From Hymenobacter nivis (GTDB lineage Bacteria; Bacteroidota; Bacteroidia; Cytophagales; Hymenobacteraceae): a stretch of DNA of 64,000 bases. The translations under genes and the position numbers were made by a program. The notes beneath the pieces are model-generated. The model ran no database searches. It was not told where the DNA came from and saw only the letters and a list, made by a program, of their open reading frames with translations. Below are positions 35,296 to 43,746 of the stretch, in pieces (position 1 is the first letter of the stretch; each line of letters opens with the position of its first letter). Location of the stretch: NCBI RefSeq assembly GCF_003149515.1, contig NZ_CP029145.1:1240001-1304000 (forward strand). Direction: 5' to 3'.

Positions 35296-36176
35296 CGGTG
35301 GGCCGGCGGCCGATCGAACAGCCATTCGTAGGCGGCGGCAAACTCTCGCTGCCAGAACCATTCGCGGTGCTCGCCGTCGGGGGCGGCATGGTAGGCCACG
35401 TGGGCGGCGGGCACGCCTGCGGCGTGCAGCACGTCGCGCCACTGCGTCATCAGGGGCAGCATCGAGCTATCTTCCTTAGCCCCGGCCACCAAGTAAAACT
35501 TGGCGGTGGCTGCCGGTGGGTGCTGGTGCGCATAAGCTTGCAGCGAATCGTTGCATACCCAGAAAGCGGGCGAAAAGGCCCCTACGCGCCCGAATACGGC
35601 CGGGTAGCGCAAGGCGGCGTACACCGAGATAAGCCCCCCCAGGCTGGAGCCCGCGATGCCGGTGTGAGCCACGTCGGGGCGAGTGCGGTAGTGGCCGTCG
35701 ATATAGGGCTTGAGGGTGAGGGCCAGGAAGTCGACGTAGGCCGCGCCCTGGCCCCCGGTCTTGATTCGGGGGTTGTGCCACGGAATGTATTCGTCGCCCC
35801 GGTAGCGGCTGCCGTTATCCACGGCCACCACAATACAGCCGGTGGGGTCCTGGCCGCTGGCGCGGAGGCGGTCCAGGGTTTCGTCCACGCCCCACTCGCC
35901 GGCGAAGGCCGTGGCGGCGTCGAACACGTTCTGGCCGTCGTGCAGGTACAGCACCGGGTAGCGGCGCTGCGGCTGGCGGGCGTAGTCGGCGGGCAGGTAC
36001 AGCCACACGCGCCGGTGCCGGCCCAGCTGCGGCATAAAAAACGCGGTGTCGAGCACCTGCACCTGGGGGCTGGCCGTGCTGGGGCCCTTGGCGGCGGGGC
36101 GGCCGGTGCCGAGGGCCCGCAGCACAGCGCAGCGGGCCACCGGGGCCCCGGGTGGCGGAGAGCTAATAATGGACAT
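35292..36176 (-). CDS. Esterase-fold alpha/beta hydrolase (Fes/esterase D type)
   Basis: 294 aa. YPVLYLHDGQNVFDAATAF and the nucleophile loop GIAGSSLGGLISVYAAL (Ser in GSSLGG) place it with enterochelin-esterase/feruloyl-esterase-like hydrolases; acid and His are likely in VAGAKEDSS and PDGEHREWFW. No clear signal peptide. Next to galactanase and Sus genes it could remove acyl groups from pectin-type oligosaccharides (inference), or act on another ester. It runs in the same direction as the small secreted protein upstream, 19 bases apart. Confidence 0.82.
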   Translation of the reverse strand: MSIISSPPPGAPVARCAVLRALGTGRPAAKGPSTASPQVQVLDTAFFMPQLGRHRRVWLYLPADYARQPQRRYPVLYLHDGQNVFDAATAFAGEWGVDETLDRLRASGQDPTGCIVVAVDNGSRYRGDEYIPWHNPRIKTGGQGAAYVDFLALTLKPYIDGHYRTRPDVAHTGIAGSSLGGLISVYAALRYPAVFGRVGAFSPAFWVCNDSLQAYAHQHPPAATAKFYLVAGAKEDSSMLPLMTQWRDVLHAAGVPAAHVAYHAAPDGEHREWFWQREFAAAYEWLFDRPPAHR

Positions 36177-36195
36177 ACTAAAACGGGTGGCCGTG

Positions 36196-36792
36196 CTAGC
36201 GCAGAGTGGCCCCTTCGCCGGCCCCGCGCTCCGAAACGTCGATTTTGCGCAGCGTATAAATGGCCCGCACCGAGTCGATGCCCGGCAGACCGTTGGTTTG
36301 GAAATCGATGCGGTAGCCCTGGCCCGGGGCAGCTACGAAGTGGCGGTACTCCTCGGCTGGCTCCCGCACCACGTACAGCTCGCCGGGGGCGGGCACCTTC
36401 AGGCGGGCGTAGGTGCTGCGGCCGTCGCCGGCGGGGCGGCGCTCGGAGCCCGCCAGCAGGCTGGGGCCCGAGAGGCGGAACTTCTGGGCGTCGGTGCCGG
36501 GCAGCGCCGGGTTGCTGAGGCCATCGACGAAGATGCCGCGGCGCTGGGCTAACTCCTCCAGCGTGAGGGTGAGCAGCAGGGGCAGCTGCTGCTTGTCCAT
36601 CACCAGCTGCTGGGTGGCCAGCCCGGCGCCCGGCGCCCGGTAAAATACCAGCACCGGCTCAGCCAGCCGCACGCGGCCCACGTAAGGCTGCGGCTCGCCG
36701 GTAGCGGCGCGGCCGGCCCGGGCGCGGGGCGAAGACTGAGCCGCGCCGACGACGGGCAGCAGGCCCAAAGCGAAGAGTAACAACGATTTCAT
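36196..36792 (-). CDS. Secreted protein of unknown function
   Basis: 198 aa with signal peptide MKSLLLFALGLLPVVGAAQ. I do not recognise the family. The mature part is beta-rich with VRLAEPVLVFYRAPGAG and ARLKVPAPGELYVVREPAEE; no catalytic motif stands out. It sits 19 bases before the esterase gene on the same strand and divergent from susC, so it may belong to the same locus. Confidence 0.65.
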   Translation of the reverse strand: MKSLLLFALGLLPVVGAAQSSPRARAGRAATGEPQPYVGRVRLAEPVLVFYRAPGAGLATQQLVMDKQQLPLLLTLTLEELAQRRGIFVDGLSNPALPGTDAQKFRLSGPSLLAGSERRPAGDGRSTYARLKVPAPGELYVVREPAEEYRHFVAAPGQGYRIDFQTNGLPGIDSVRAIYTLRKIDVSERGAGEGATLR

Positions 36793-37012
36793 GCAGCAAA
36801 GAACTTACGCGGTTGGCCATCAAAGGTAGGCACCGCCCCGCATTATCAAACTCCGCGGCAGGCCCTGCTTATGGGGTCCCGGCGGGCACTTACCGCTACT
36901 TTTTACAGACCGAGAGCCCCAGGGTAGGCGGCGTGGAATTAGAAATCTATCAGCCGCCGATAGAATAAAATCAATAAAACGTGTATTCACGCATTTTTTC
37001 CTAAAAAATTGG

Positions 37013-37020
37013 TATTTTTG
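37013..37020 (+). promoter_or_regulatory. -7 box TATTTTTG for the susCDE operon
   Basis: Exact TAnnTTTG 74 bases before ATG 37095 in an AT-rich upstream region. Confidence 0.6.
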
Positions 37021-37094
37021 CTCCCCCCCAAAACGCTGCATGCCTACTACTTTTTCTGCATCTATTCTTCATTTTCTCACCAATTCCTGTTTCC

Positions 37095-40000
37095 ATGAAA
37101 CAACACTACCTGGCAAAACTTTGGGTTTTGCTTTTAATTACGCTACTAGGCTTTAGCGCTAATGCTCAGGCACAAACCGGCTCGGTGAGCGGGCGCGTAC
37201 TCGACGAAAAGAATGCAGGCATTCCCGGCGCTACCGTGCTGGTAGCGGGTACGTCGCTGGGCGTTTCCAGCGACGCGGACGGCAACTTCCGCCTCGCTAA
37301 CATTCCGGCCGGCCCGCAAACGATTGTACTCACCTTCGTGGGTTACAACGAAGTGCGCCGCCCGGTCACCATTGTATCCGGCCAGAACGTGGCAGTCAAT
37401 GCGGCCCTAACCGTGAACGCTACCGAGCTGGGCGAGGCCGTGGTGATTGGCTACGGCACCCAGCGCAAGCAGGACGTGACCGGGGCCATCACGACGGTGA
37501 CGGCCAAAGACTTCGTGCAAGGGCAAATCACTAACCCCGAGCAGCTCATCCAAGGCAAGGTGGCCGGCGTGCAGATTACGACCGACGGCGGGGCCCCGGG
37601 CGCCAGCACCACCATCCGCATCCGCGGGGGCTCGTCGCTGAACGCCAGCAACGACCCGCTCATCGTGATTGACGGCGTGCCAGTAGATAACTCCTCCGTG
37701 AGTGGCGCTGCCAACCCGCTGAGCCTCATCAACCCCAACGACATCGAAACCTACACGGTGCTGAAAGACGCGTCGGCCACGGCCATCTACGGCTCACGGG
37801 CCTCGAACGGGGTAATTCTCATCACCACCAAAAAGGGAGCCCTGGGCGACAAGCTGACGGTCAACCTGGTATCGAACACGTCGTTGGCGGCCCGCTACAA
37901 TTCGGTACCAGTGCTGACGGCCGATGAGTTCCGGGCCACGGTACAGGCGGTAGCGCCCCAGCAGGTGGGCTTGCTCGGCACGGGCAACACCGACTGGCAA
38001 AAGCAGGTTTTCCGCACGGCCATGACTTATGATAACAATGTGAGCCTGACCGGCGCCGTGGGCAAACTGCCTTTCCGCGCCTCCATCGGCAACCTAGAGC
38101 AGCAAGGCATCCTCATCACCAACCGCCTCATCCGCAACTCTGGCTCATTGAGCCTGAGCCCCATATTGCTGGACAACCACTTACGGGTGAACGTGAACGT
38201 GAAGGGTACCTGGGTAGACAATAACTTCGCTGACGCCGGGGCCATTGGCTCGGCGCTGGCCTTCGACCCGACGCAGAACGTATTCAGCGACAACGCCACT
38301 TACGGCAACTACTTCCAGTACCTGCAAGGCAACGGCACGCCCCAGCAGAACGTGCCCACTAACCCGGTGGCCACGCTCATGCTCCAGCGCAACCGCAGCA
38401 CCGTGAAGCGCAGCATCGGCAACATCCAGCTTGATTACAAGCTGCACTTTCTGCCCGACCTGCACGCCAACTTGAACCTGGGCTACGACGTGACCCGCGC
38501 CACCGGCAACAACTTGGTGGATGCGCGCTCGGCGGGTTCGTACTTCAACAACCCCCTTGACCCCACCAACACCACGGCCCGCGGCGGCTCGTACAACTAC
38601 TACTCGCAGCAGCGCAACAACAAGCTGCTCGAAGCCTACCTAAACTACACGAAGCAGTTCAACGAAAACACCCGCTTGGAAGTGCTGGCTGGCTACTCGT
38701 ACCAGGACTTCGTGACGACGGCTCCCGCCTACGATACATACCTGGGCGACGCCTCCACGGTACGCACGCTGGCCGCCAAAAACCCGTTCCGCACCCAGTA
38801 CACCATTATCTCGTACTACGGCCGGGCCAACCTGTCGATTAAAGACCGCTACCTCTTCACGGCTACGCTGCGCAACGATAATACGTCGCGCTTTGGCCCT
38901 GACTATCGCAAGGCATACTTTCCCGCGGGTTCGTTTGCCTGGCGTATCAAGGAGGAGGACTTCCTGAAGGACAGCAAAACTTTTTCGGACCTGAAGCTGC
39001 GCGTGGGCTACGGCATCACCGGCCAGCAGGACGTAGTGGCCGCCGCTGGCAGCGACTACCCCTACATCCAGCGCTTCCAGCAGAACGTGCCTTCGGCCCA
39101 GTACCAGCTCGGCGGTGTGTACTACACCCCCTACTCGCCCCTGGGCTACAACGGTAAAATAAAGTGGGAGCAAACCAGCACCTACAACGCCGGCCTGGAC
39201 TTTGGCTTTCTCGATAACCGCCTCACCCTGAGCGCCGACGCGTACTACCGCAAAACCACCGACCTGCTGGCCGTCATCCCCATCCCGAGCTTGGTGAACT
39301 TCACCAACCGGCTGATATCCAACGTCGGCTCGCTCGAGAACAAGGGCATTGAGCTAAACCTGAACGGCAACGTTATTCAGAGCGAGAAGCTGAACTGGAG
39401 CGTGAATGCCAACGCTACCTACAATGTGAACCGCATTCTTTCGCTGGGGCCCCAGGCCGCCAATTTTCAGGGTATCGAAAATACCGGCATCTCGGGCGGC
39501 ACGGGCACCAACATTGGCAACTACCGCGTGGGCTCGCCTTCGTCGGCCTTCTATGTGTACCAGCAAGTATACGGCGCCAACGGTAAGCCCGTGGATGGCG
39601 TATACGTGGACACCAACGGCGACGGCAAAGTTGACTCCAACGACCGCCGCATTTTCCAGCAGTCGGCCCCAAAAGTGCTGCTCGGTTTCGGCTCGAACCT
39701 GAGCTACAACCGCGTCAGCCTGGCCTTCTCGCTGCGCGCCAACCTGGGCAACTACGTGTACAACAACGTAAATTCGAACCTGGGCAACTACCAGGGCATC
39801 GTGGGCTCGACTAACTTTGTATCGAACGTAACACGCGACGCCAACAATACCGGTTTCCTCAACAGAACCCAAGACCGCTACTCGTCGGACTACTACATCC
39901 AAAACGCCTCCTTTTTGCGTATGGACAACGTGACCCTGGGCTACAATGCTGGCAAAGTGCTGAACGGCAAAGGCAGCCTGCGCCTGAGCGCCGCCGTGCA

Positions 40001-40118
40001 AAACGTATTCGTGGCCACGAAGTACACCGGCCTCGACCCGGAGATTCCGAACGGCGTGGACAACAACGTGTACCCGCGCCCCCGCACCTACACGTTTGGC
40101 CTGAACCTGAGCATTTAA
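37095..40118 (+). CDS. SusC/RagA-type TonB-dependent outer-membrane transporter
   Basis: 1007 aa. Imports oligosaccharides bound by its SusD partner. Signal peptide (MKQHYLAKLWVLLLITLLGF), a carboxypeptidase-like regulatory domain (about 30-115, GSVSGRVLDEKNAGIPGATV), TonB box/plug region (VVIGYGTQRKQDVTGAITTV, IRIRGGSSLNASNDPL) and a 22-strand barrel ending TYTFGLNLSI. susD follows after 21 bases. No anti-sigma/ECF or hybrid sensor genes adjoin, so control is unclear; the 74-nt leader could hold a regulatory element. Confidence 0.95.
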   Translation: MKQHYLAKLWVLLLITLLGFSANAQAQTGSVSGRVLDEKNAGIPGATVLVAGTSLGVSSDADGNFRLANIPAGPQTIVLTFVGYNEVRRPVTIVSGQNVAVNAALTVNATELGEAVVIGYGTQRKQDVTGAITTVTAKDFVQGQITNPEQLIQGKVAGVQITTDGGAPGASTTIRIRGGSSLNASNDPLIVIDGVPVDNSSVSGAANPLSLINPNDIETYTVLKDASATAIYGSRASNGVILITTKKGALGDKLTVNLVSNTSLAARYNSVPVLTADEFRATVQAVAPQQVGLLGTGNTDWQKQVFRTAMTYDNNVSLTGAVGKLPFRASIGNLEQQGILITNRLIRNSGSLSLSPILLDNHLRVNVNVKGTWVDNNFADAGAIGSALAFDPTQNVFSDNATYGNYFQYLQGNGTPQQNVPTNPVATLMLQRNRSTVKRSIGNIQLDYKLHFLPDLHANLNLGYDVTRATGNNLVDARSAGSYFNNPLDPTNTTARGGSYNYYSQQRNNKLLEAYLNYTKQFNENTRLEVLAGYSYQDFVTTAPAYDTYLGDASTVRTLAAKNPFRTQYTIISYYGRANLSIKDRYLFTATLRNDNTSRFGPDYRKAYFPAGSFAWRIKEEDFLKDSKTFSDLKLRVGYGITGQQDVVAAAGSDYPYIQRFQQNVPSAQYQLGGVYYTPYSPLGYNGKIKWEQTSTYNAGLDFGFLDNRLTLSADAYYRKTTDLLAVIPIPSLVNFTNRLISNVGSLENKGIELNLNGNVIQSEKLNWSVNANATYNVNRILSLGPQAANFQGIENTGISGGTGTNIGNYRVGSPSSAFYVYQQVYGANGKPVDGVYVDTNGDGKVDSNDRRIFQQSAPKVLLGFGSNLSYNRVSLAFSLRANLGNYVYNNVNSNLGNYQGIVGSTNFVSNVTRDANNTGFLNRTQDRYSSDYYIQNASFLRMDNVTLGYNAGKVLNGKGSLRLSAAVQNVFVATKYTGLDPEIPNGVDNNVYPRPRTYTFGLNLSI

Positions 40119-40139
40119 TTTCCCACCCTCGTACCTAAT

Positions 40140-41774
40140 ATGAAAAATATTATTTTCCGGAACGCGGCTGTCTTAGGTTTCACCTCGTCGCTGCTACTGG
40201 TGGCGTCGTCGTGCAACAAAGACCTTGACCGCACCCCCACCTACGACCTGAGCACGGATGCCGTGTACAAGGACGCGGCCGGCTACCGCACGGTGGCCGC
40301 CAAGGCCTACAGTGGCTTTGCTGTGACGGGCCCCAGCGGCCCCGGCGCTTCGACCGGCGACATCCTGGGTATCGACCAGGGCACGTCGGACTACGTGCGC
40401 CAGCTGTGGAGCGCCCAGGAGCTAACGACCGACGAGGCTATCATCCAGTGGGGTGACCCCGGGATACAGGACTGGCACAACATGAACTGGACGTCGAGTG
40501 GCGTGCTGGTGCAGGGCCTTTACAGCCGCATTCTGTACGAAATCACGGTTTGCAACAGCTTCCTGGCCGAAGCCACCGATGCCAAGCTCAGCGCCCGCGG
40601 CATCACGGGCGCCGACCTGACCGACATCAAGGCCTACCGGGCCGAGGTGCGCTTCCTGCGGGCCCTGGCCTACTACCACGCCCTTGACCTGTACGGTAAC
40701 CCGCCCTTCGCCACCGAAACCGACCCGATTGGGGGCACCACGCCGCCCAAGCAAACCACGCGCGCCGCGCTCTTCACCTACCTCGAATCGGAGCTGAAGG
40801 CCATCGATACCGACCTGCTGGCCCCCAGCCAAAGCGCTAACCAGTACGGCCGCGCCAGCAAAGCCGCCGCCTGGACGCTGCTGGCCAAGCTGTACCTGAA
40901 CGCCCAGGTGTACACGGGTACTGCCCGCTACGCCGACTGCTTGACGTACGCCGCCAAGGTGATTGATACCGGCGGCTACTCGCTGCAAACCACCGCCACG
41001 AACATGGCTACGGCCTACTCGCGCAACTTCCTCACCGACAACAATACGTCGCCGGAAATTATCTTCCCGATTGTGTTCGACGGCAAGCGCACCCAGAGCT
41101 ACGGCGGCACCACTTTCCTCACCCACGCGCCGGTGTCCGGCACAGCCGACAAATACTGGAACCCCGCCAAGTACGGCATCGGCGCGGGCTGGGGCGGCAC
41201 CCGCACCACGCCCAAGCTGTTTCAGCAGTTCACTGATACGGCCGCTGATACCCGCGGCAGGTTCGTGACCGGCGGCCAGACGATGGACGTGGTTTCGCAG
41301 ACGAACTTTAACAACGGCTACGTACCCATCAAGTTTAAGAACGTCAGCTCGACCGGAGCGGCGGGTGCCGATGCCACATTTGTGGACACCGACTACCCCA
41401 TGTTCCGCCTGGCCGACGTGTACCTGATGTACGCCGAAGCCGCCGTGCGCACAAACGCCAACCTGCCCCAGGCCCTCACCTACGTGAACCTGATCCGCAG
41501 CCGGGCCTACAACAACACCGCGGCCGGTAACATCGCCACGGCCGACCTCACCCTGGATTTCCTCCTGAACGAGCGCTCGCGCGAGCTGTACTGGGAAGGC
41601 ACCCGCCGCACCGACCTCATCCGCTACAAGCGCTTCACCACCGCGGACTACCTCTGGCCCTGGAAAGGGGGCGTGGCCGCTGGCACCAGCGTGCCCGATA
41701 CCCGCAGCCTGTTCCCAATCCCGGCATCGGACCTGAGCGTGAATCCCAATCTGGTACAGAACCCCGGGTACTAA
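40140..41774 (+). CDS. SusD/RagB-type surface glycan-binding lipoprotein
   Basis: 544 aa. Lipoprotein signal with LLVASSCNKD. The SusD fold is shown by RAEVRFLRALAYYHALDLYGNPPF, RASKAAAWTLLAKLYLNAQVY and the C-terminal LNERSRELYWEGTRRTDLIRY. It forms the lid of the SusC pore and binds the glycan. Substrate cannot be read from sequence; neighbours suggest galactan or alpha-glucan. Confidence 0.95.
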   Translation: MKNIIFRNAAVLGFTSSLLLVASSCNKDLDRTPTYDLSTDAVYKDAAGYRTVAAKAYSGFAVTGPSGPGASTGDILGIDQGTSDYVRQLWSAQELTTDEAIIQWGDPGIQDWHNMNWTSSGVLVQGLYSRILYEITVCNSFLAEATDAKLSARGITGADLTDIKAYRAEVRFLRALAYYHALDLYGNPPFATETDPIGGTTPPKQTTRAALFTYLESELKAIDTDLLAPSQSANQYGRASKAAAWTLLAKLYLNAQVYTGTARYADCLTYAAKVIDTGGYSLQTTATNMATAYSRNFLTDNNTSPEIIFPIVFDGKRTQSYGGTTFLTHAPVSGTADKYWNPAKYGIGAGWGGTRTTPKLFQQFTDTAADTRGRFVTGGQTMDVVSQTNFNNGYVPIKFKNVSSTGAAGADATFVDTDYPMFRLADVYLMYAEAAVRTNANLPQALTYVNLIRSRAYNNTAAGNIATADLTLDFLLNERSRELYWEGTRRTDLIRYKRFTTADYLWPWKGGVAAGTSVPDTRSLFPIPASDLSVNPNLVQNPGY

Positions 41775-41873
41775 CCGCTGCTTGCTTCCCCGGCCAACGC
41801 CCGGCGCTCTTTGGGGCCCCGGCGGGGCCGGGGGAACATTTCTTATCATTCCCACTCCCACATATTTACTTCC

Positions 41874-42659
41874 ATGAAAAACTGGCTTACCCAAGCAGTT
41901 GGCATCTGCACCGTGGCGGCGGTGGCTCTCACGGGCTGCAAAAAAGACGAGGTGCAGGCGACCATCACGCCCACCAACGTGCCCACCCTCGCCGCCTCCA
42001 CCACCGCGGCAGTACTGACGCAGGCCGACGCCGCGAAAATCGCGGTGACTTACACCTGGACGCCCGTCACGGGCTTCACCTGGACCAACGCGGACGCACC
42101 CTACAACCCGGCCATCACCTACCAGCTGCAAATCGACAAGAAGGGCGGCGCCTTCACGGCCCCCGCCACGATTGACGCTGGCACCAGCCCCACCGCCGTA
42201 ACGGTGGAAGCCCTGAACACAGCCTTGACCACGCTGGGCATCGCCCCCGGCACCCCCACGCCCGTGGACGTGCGCCTGAACGCCCGCTACGCCTCCAATA
42301 CACCCCAGGCCTCGCCGGTGATGCCGCTCACGGTTACCTCCTACAAAGCCTGCATCCCCCCCAATTCGGACAGTTGGGGTGTGGTGGGCGACGCGGCCGA
42401 CGGCTGGCCCGACCCCGCCAATGTGACCGATGCGCCCTTGACGTACAACTGCGACACCAAGACGTACGATATCACCCGGGCTTTCAAAGTAGGAGCCTTC
42501 AAGATCCGCCTCAACAAATCCTGGAACATGAACTATGGCAGCAGCTCCAGCACCGGGGGGCCCCTGGTGTCAGGCGGCGGTAACATCAGCGTGACGATGC
42601 CTGGCACCTACACGGTCAAGTTTGACTTCGCCAACATGAAATACACCATCACCCAATAA
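41874..42659 (+). CDS. SusE/SusF-like surface lipoprotein
   Basis: 261 aa from ATG 41874 (MKNWLTQAVGICTV); the upstream extension is non-coding. Lipobox VALTGCKK. It has a SusE N-terminal immunoglobulin-like domain (FTWTNADAPYNPAITYQLQI) and one C-terminal starch-binding-type domain (SWGVVGDAADGWPD, FKIRLNKSWNMNYG, GTYTVKFDFANMKYTIT). SusE/F bind starch or other glycans at the cell surface. Third gene of the susCDE operon; the SusE domain with a nearby GH13 leans toward alpha-glucan as substrate. Confidence 0.9.
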   Translation: MKNWLTQAVGICTVAAVALTGCKKDEVQATITPTNVPTLAASTTAAVLTQADAAKIAVTYTWTPVTGFTWTNADAPYNPAITYQLQIDKKGGAFTAPATIDAGTSPTAVTVEALNTALTTLGIAPGTPTPVDVRLNARYASNTPQASPVMPLTVTSYKACIPPNSDSWGVVGDAADGWPDPANVTDAPLTYNCDTKTYDITRAFKVGAFKIRLNKSWNMNYGSSSSTGGPLVSGGGNISVTMPGTYTVKFDFANMKYTITQ

Positions 42660-42683
42660 CCGCCGAGTGGTTTTGCATTGCCC

Positions 42684-42715
42684 AAAAAGGCCGCTCGATA
42701 GAGCGGCCTTTTTTT
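42684..42715 (+). terminator. Terminator after susE
   Basis: AAAAAGGCCGCTC, loop GATA, GAGCGGCCTTTTTTT. Confidence 0.92.
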
Positions 42716-42766
42716 GTGGTCGGGGGCCCCGTGCATCGCGCCCGCGGCGGCTTGCCCCAAATTCCT

Positions 42767-42774
42767 TACTTTCG
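42767..42774 (+). promoter_or_regulatory. -7 box TACTTTCG for the sugar kinase gene
   Basis: One mismatch to TAnnTTTG, 25 bases before ATG 42800. Confidence 0.45.
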
Positions 42775-42799
42775 CGGTTCCACACTTTTATTTTTTCGC

Positions 42800-43651
42800 A
42801 TGATTCTCATTGCCGACGGTGGCTCTACCAAGTGCAGCTGGTGCCAGCTCGACGACGCCAACCAGCGCGTCTACTTCAACACGGAGGGCTACAACCCCGA
42901 TTTCATCGACACGCCCGGCATCGTGCGCTCGCTCGACCAGAACCTGCCCGATACGCTACCCCGCGGCGAGGTGCGCGAAATCCACTTCTACGGCGCCGGG
43001 GTGTCGTCGCCGGCCAAGGCCGCTATCATCGGCAACGCCCTCAAGCAGCTGTTTCCGAACGCCAAAACGGTGGAGGTAACCGAGGACCTGCTGGCGGCGG
43101 CCCGCGCCCTACTGGGCCGGGGCCCCGGCTTCGCCGCCATCCTGGGCACGGGCACTAACTCATGCCTCTACGACGGTAAAAAGATTACCTACAATGTGGA
43201 CTCGCTGGGCTACTTCCTGGGCGATGAAGGGTCGGGCTCGTTCATCGGCAAGCGCCTGCTGAGCGACTACCTGCGCGGCCTGCTGCCCGACGGCCTGCAG
43301 GATGCCTTCCGCGAAACCTACCAGCTGGGCGAGCGCAATGACATCATCGACCGCCTCTACAACCAGCCGCTACCCAACCGCTTTCTGGCCAGCTTCGCCA
43401 AGTTCACCTACGACCACAACAACGTGAGCTACTGCCGCGAAATCGTGCGCCAGGGTTTCGAGGCGTTCTTCCAGAACATCGTGCTGCACTACCCGCGCTA
43501 CCAGGACTACTCGTTCAACTGCATCGGCTCGGTGGGCTACAACTTCCGCGACGCCCTCACCCAGGTAGCCAACAGCCACGGCATGGAAGTGGGCAAGATC
43601 ATCCGCTCCCCCATCGACGACCTGGTGGAATACCACGTCACCAACGACTAA
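42800..43651 (+). CDS. BadF/BadG-type ATPase, probable N-acetylglucosamine kinase
   Basis: 283 aa from ATG 42800 (MILIADGGSTKCSW); the upstream extension covers the promoter. ASKHA-fold phosphotransferase: phosphate-1 loop ADGGSTKCSWCQLD, FAAILGTGTNSCLYDG, and SLGYFLGDEGSGSFIGKRLL. Bacteroidota members are usually called N-acetylglucosamine kinase-like. Placed between susCDE and a GH13 gene it may phosphorylate a sugar released after import, but cell-wall sugar salvage is equally possible. Convergent with the amylase across a bidirectional terminator. Confidence 0.85.
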   Translation: MILIADGGSTKCSWCQLDDANQRVYFNTEGYNPDFIDTPGIVRSLDQNLPDTLPRGEVREIHFYGAGVSSPAKAAIIGNALKQLFPNAKTVEVTEDLLAAARALLGRGPGFAAILGTGTNSCLYDGKKITYNVDSLGYFLGDEGSGSFIGKRLLSDYLRGLLPDGLQDAFRETYQLGERNDIIDRLYNQPLPNRFLASFAKFTYDHNNVSYCREIVRQGFEAFFQNIVLHYPRYQDYSFNCIGSVGYNFRDALTQVANSHGMEVGKIIRSPIDDLVEYHVTND

Positions 43652-43691
43652 CCACTGGGGCCCCGGGGCCCTAACCCTGTGTTTTCAACAT

Positions 43692-43723
43692 AAAAAGGGC
43701 GACCCGTTTGGGTCGCCCTTTTT
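43692..43723. terminator. Bidirectional terminator between kinase and amylase genes
   Basis: AAAAAGGGCGACCC, loop GTTT, GGGTCGCCCTTTTT; A-run and T-run on both sides serve both convergent genes. Confidence 0.92.
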
Positions 43724-43746
43724 ATGTAACGCCTACGCTGCCCAGC

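Noticed and set aside
40422..42131. 569-codon minus-strand frame over susD/susE
   Set aside because: Antisense shadow of the SusD and SusE genes with repetitive Gly/Val/His content.
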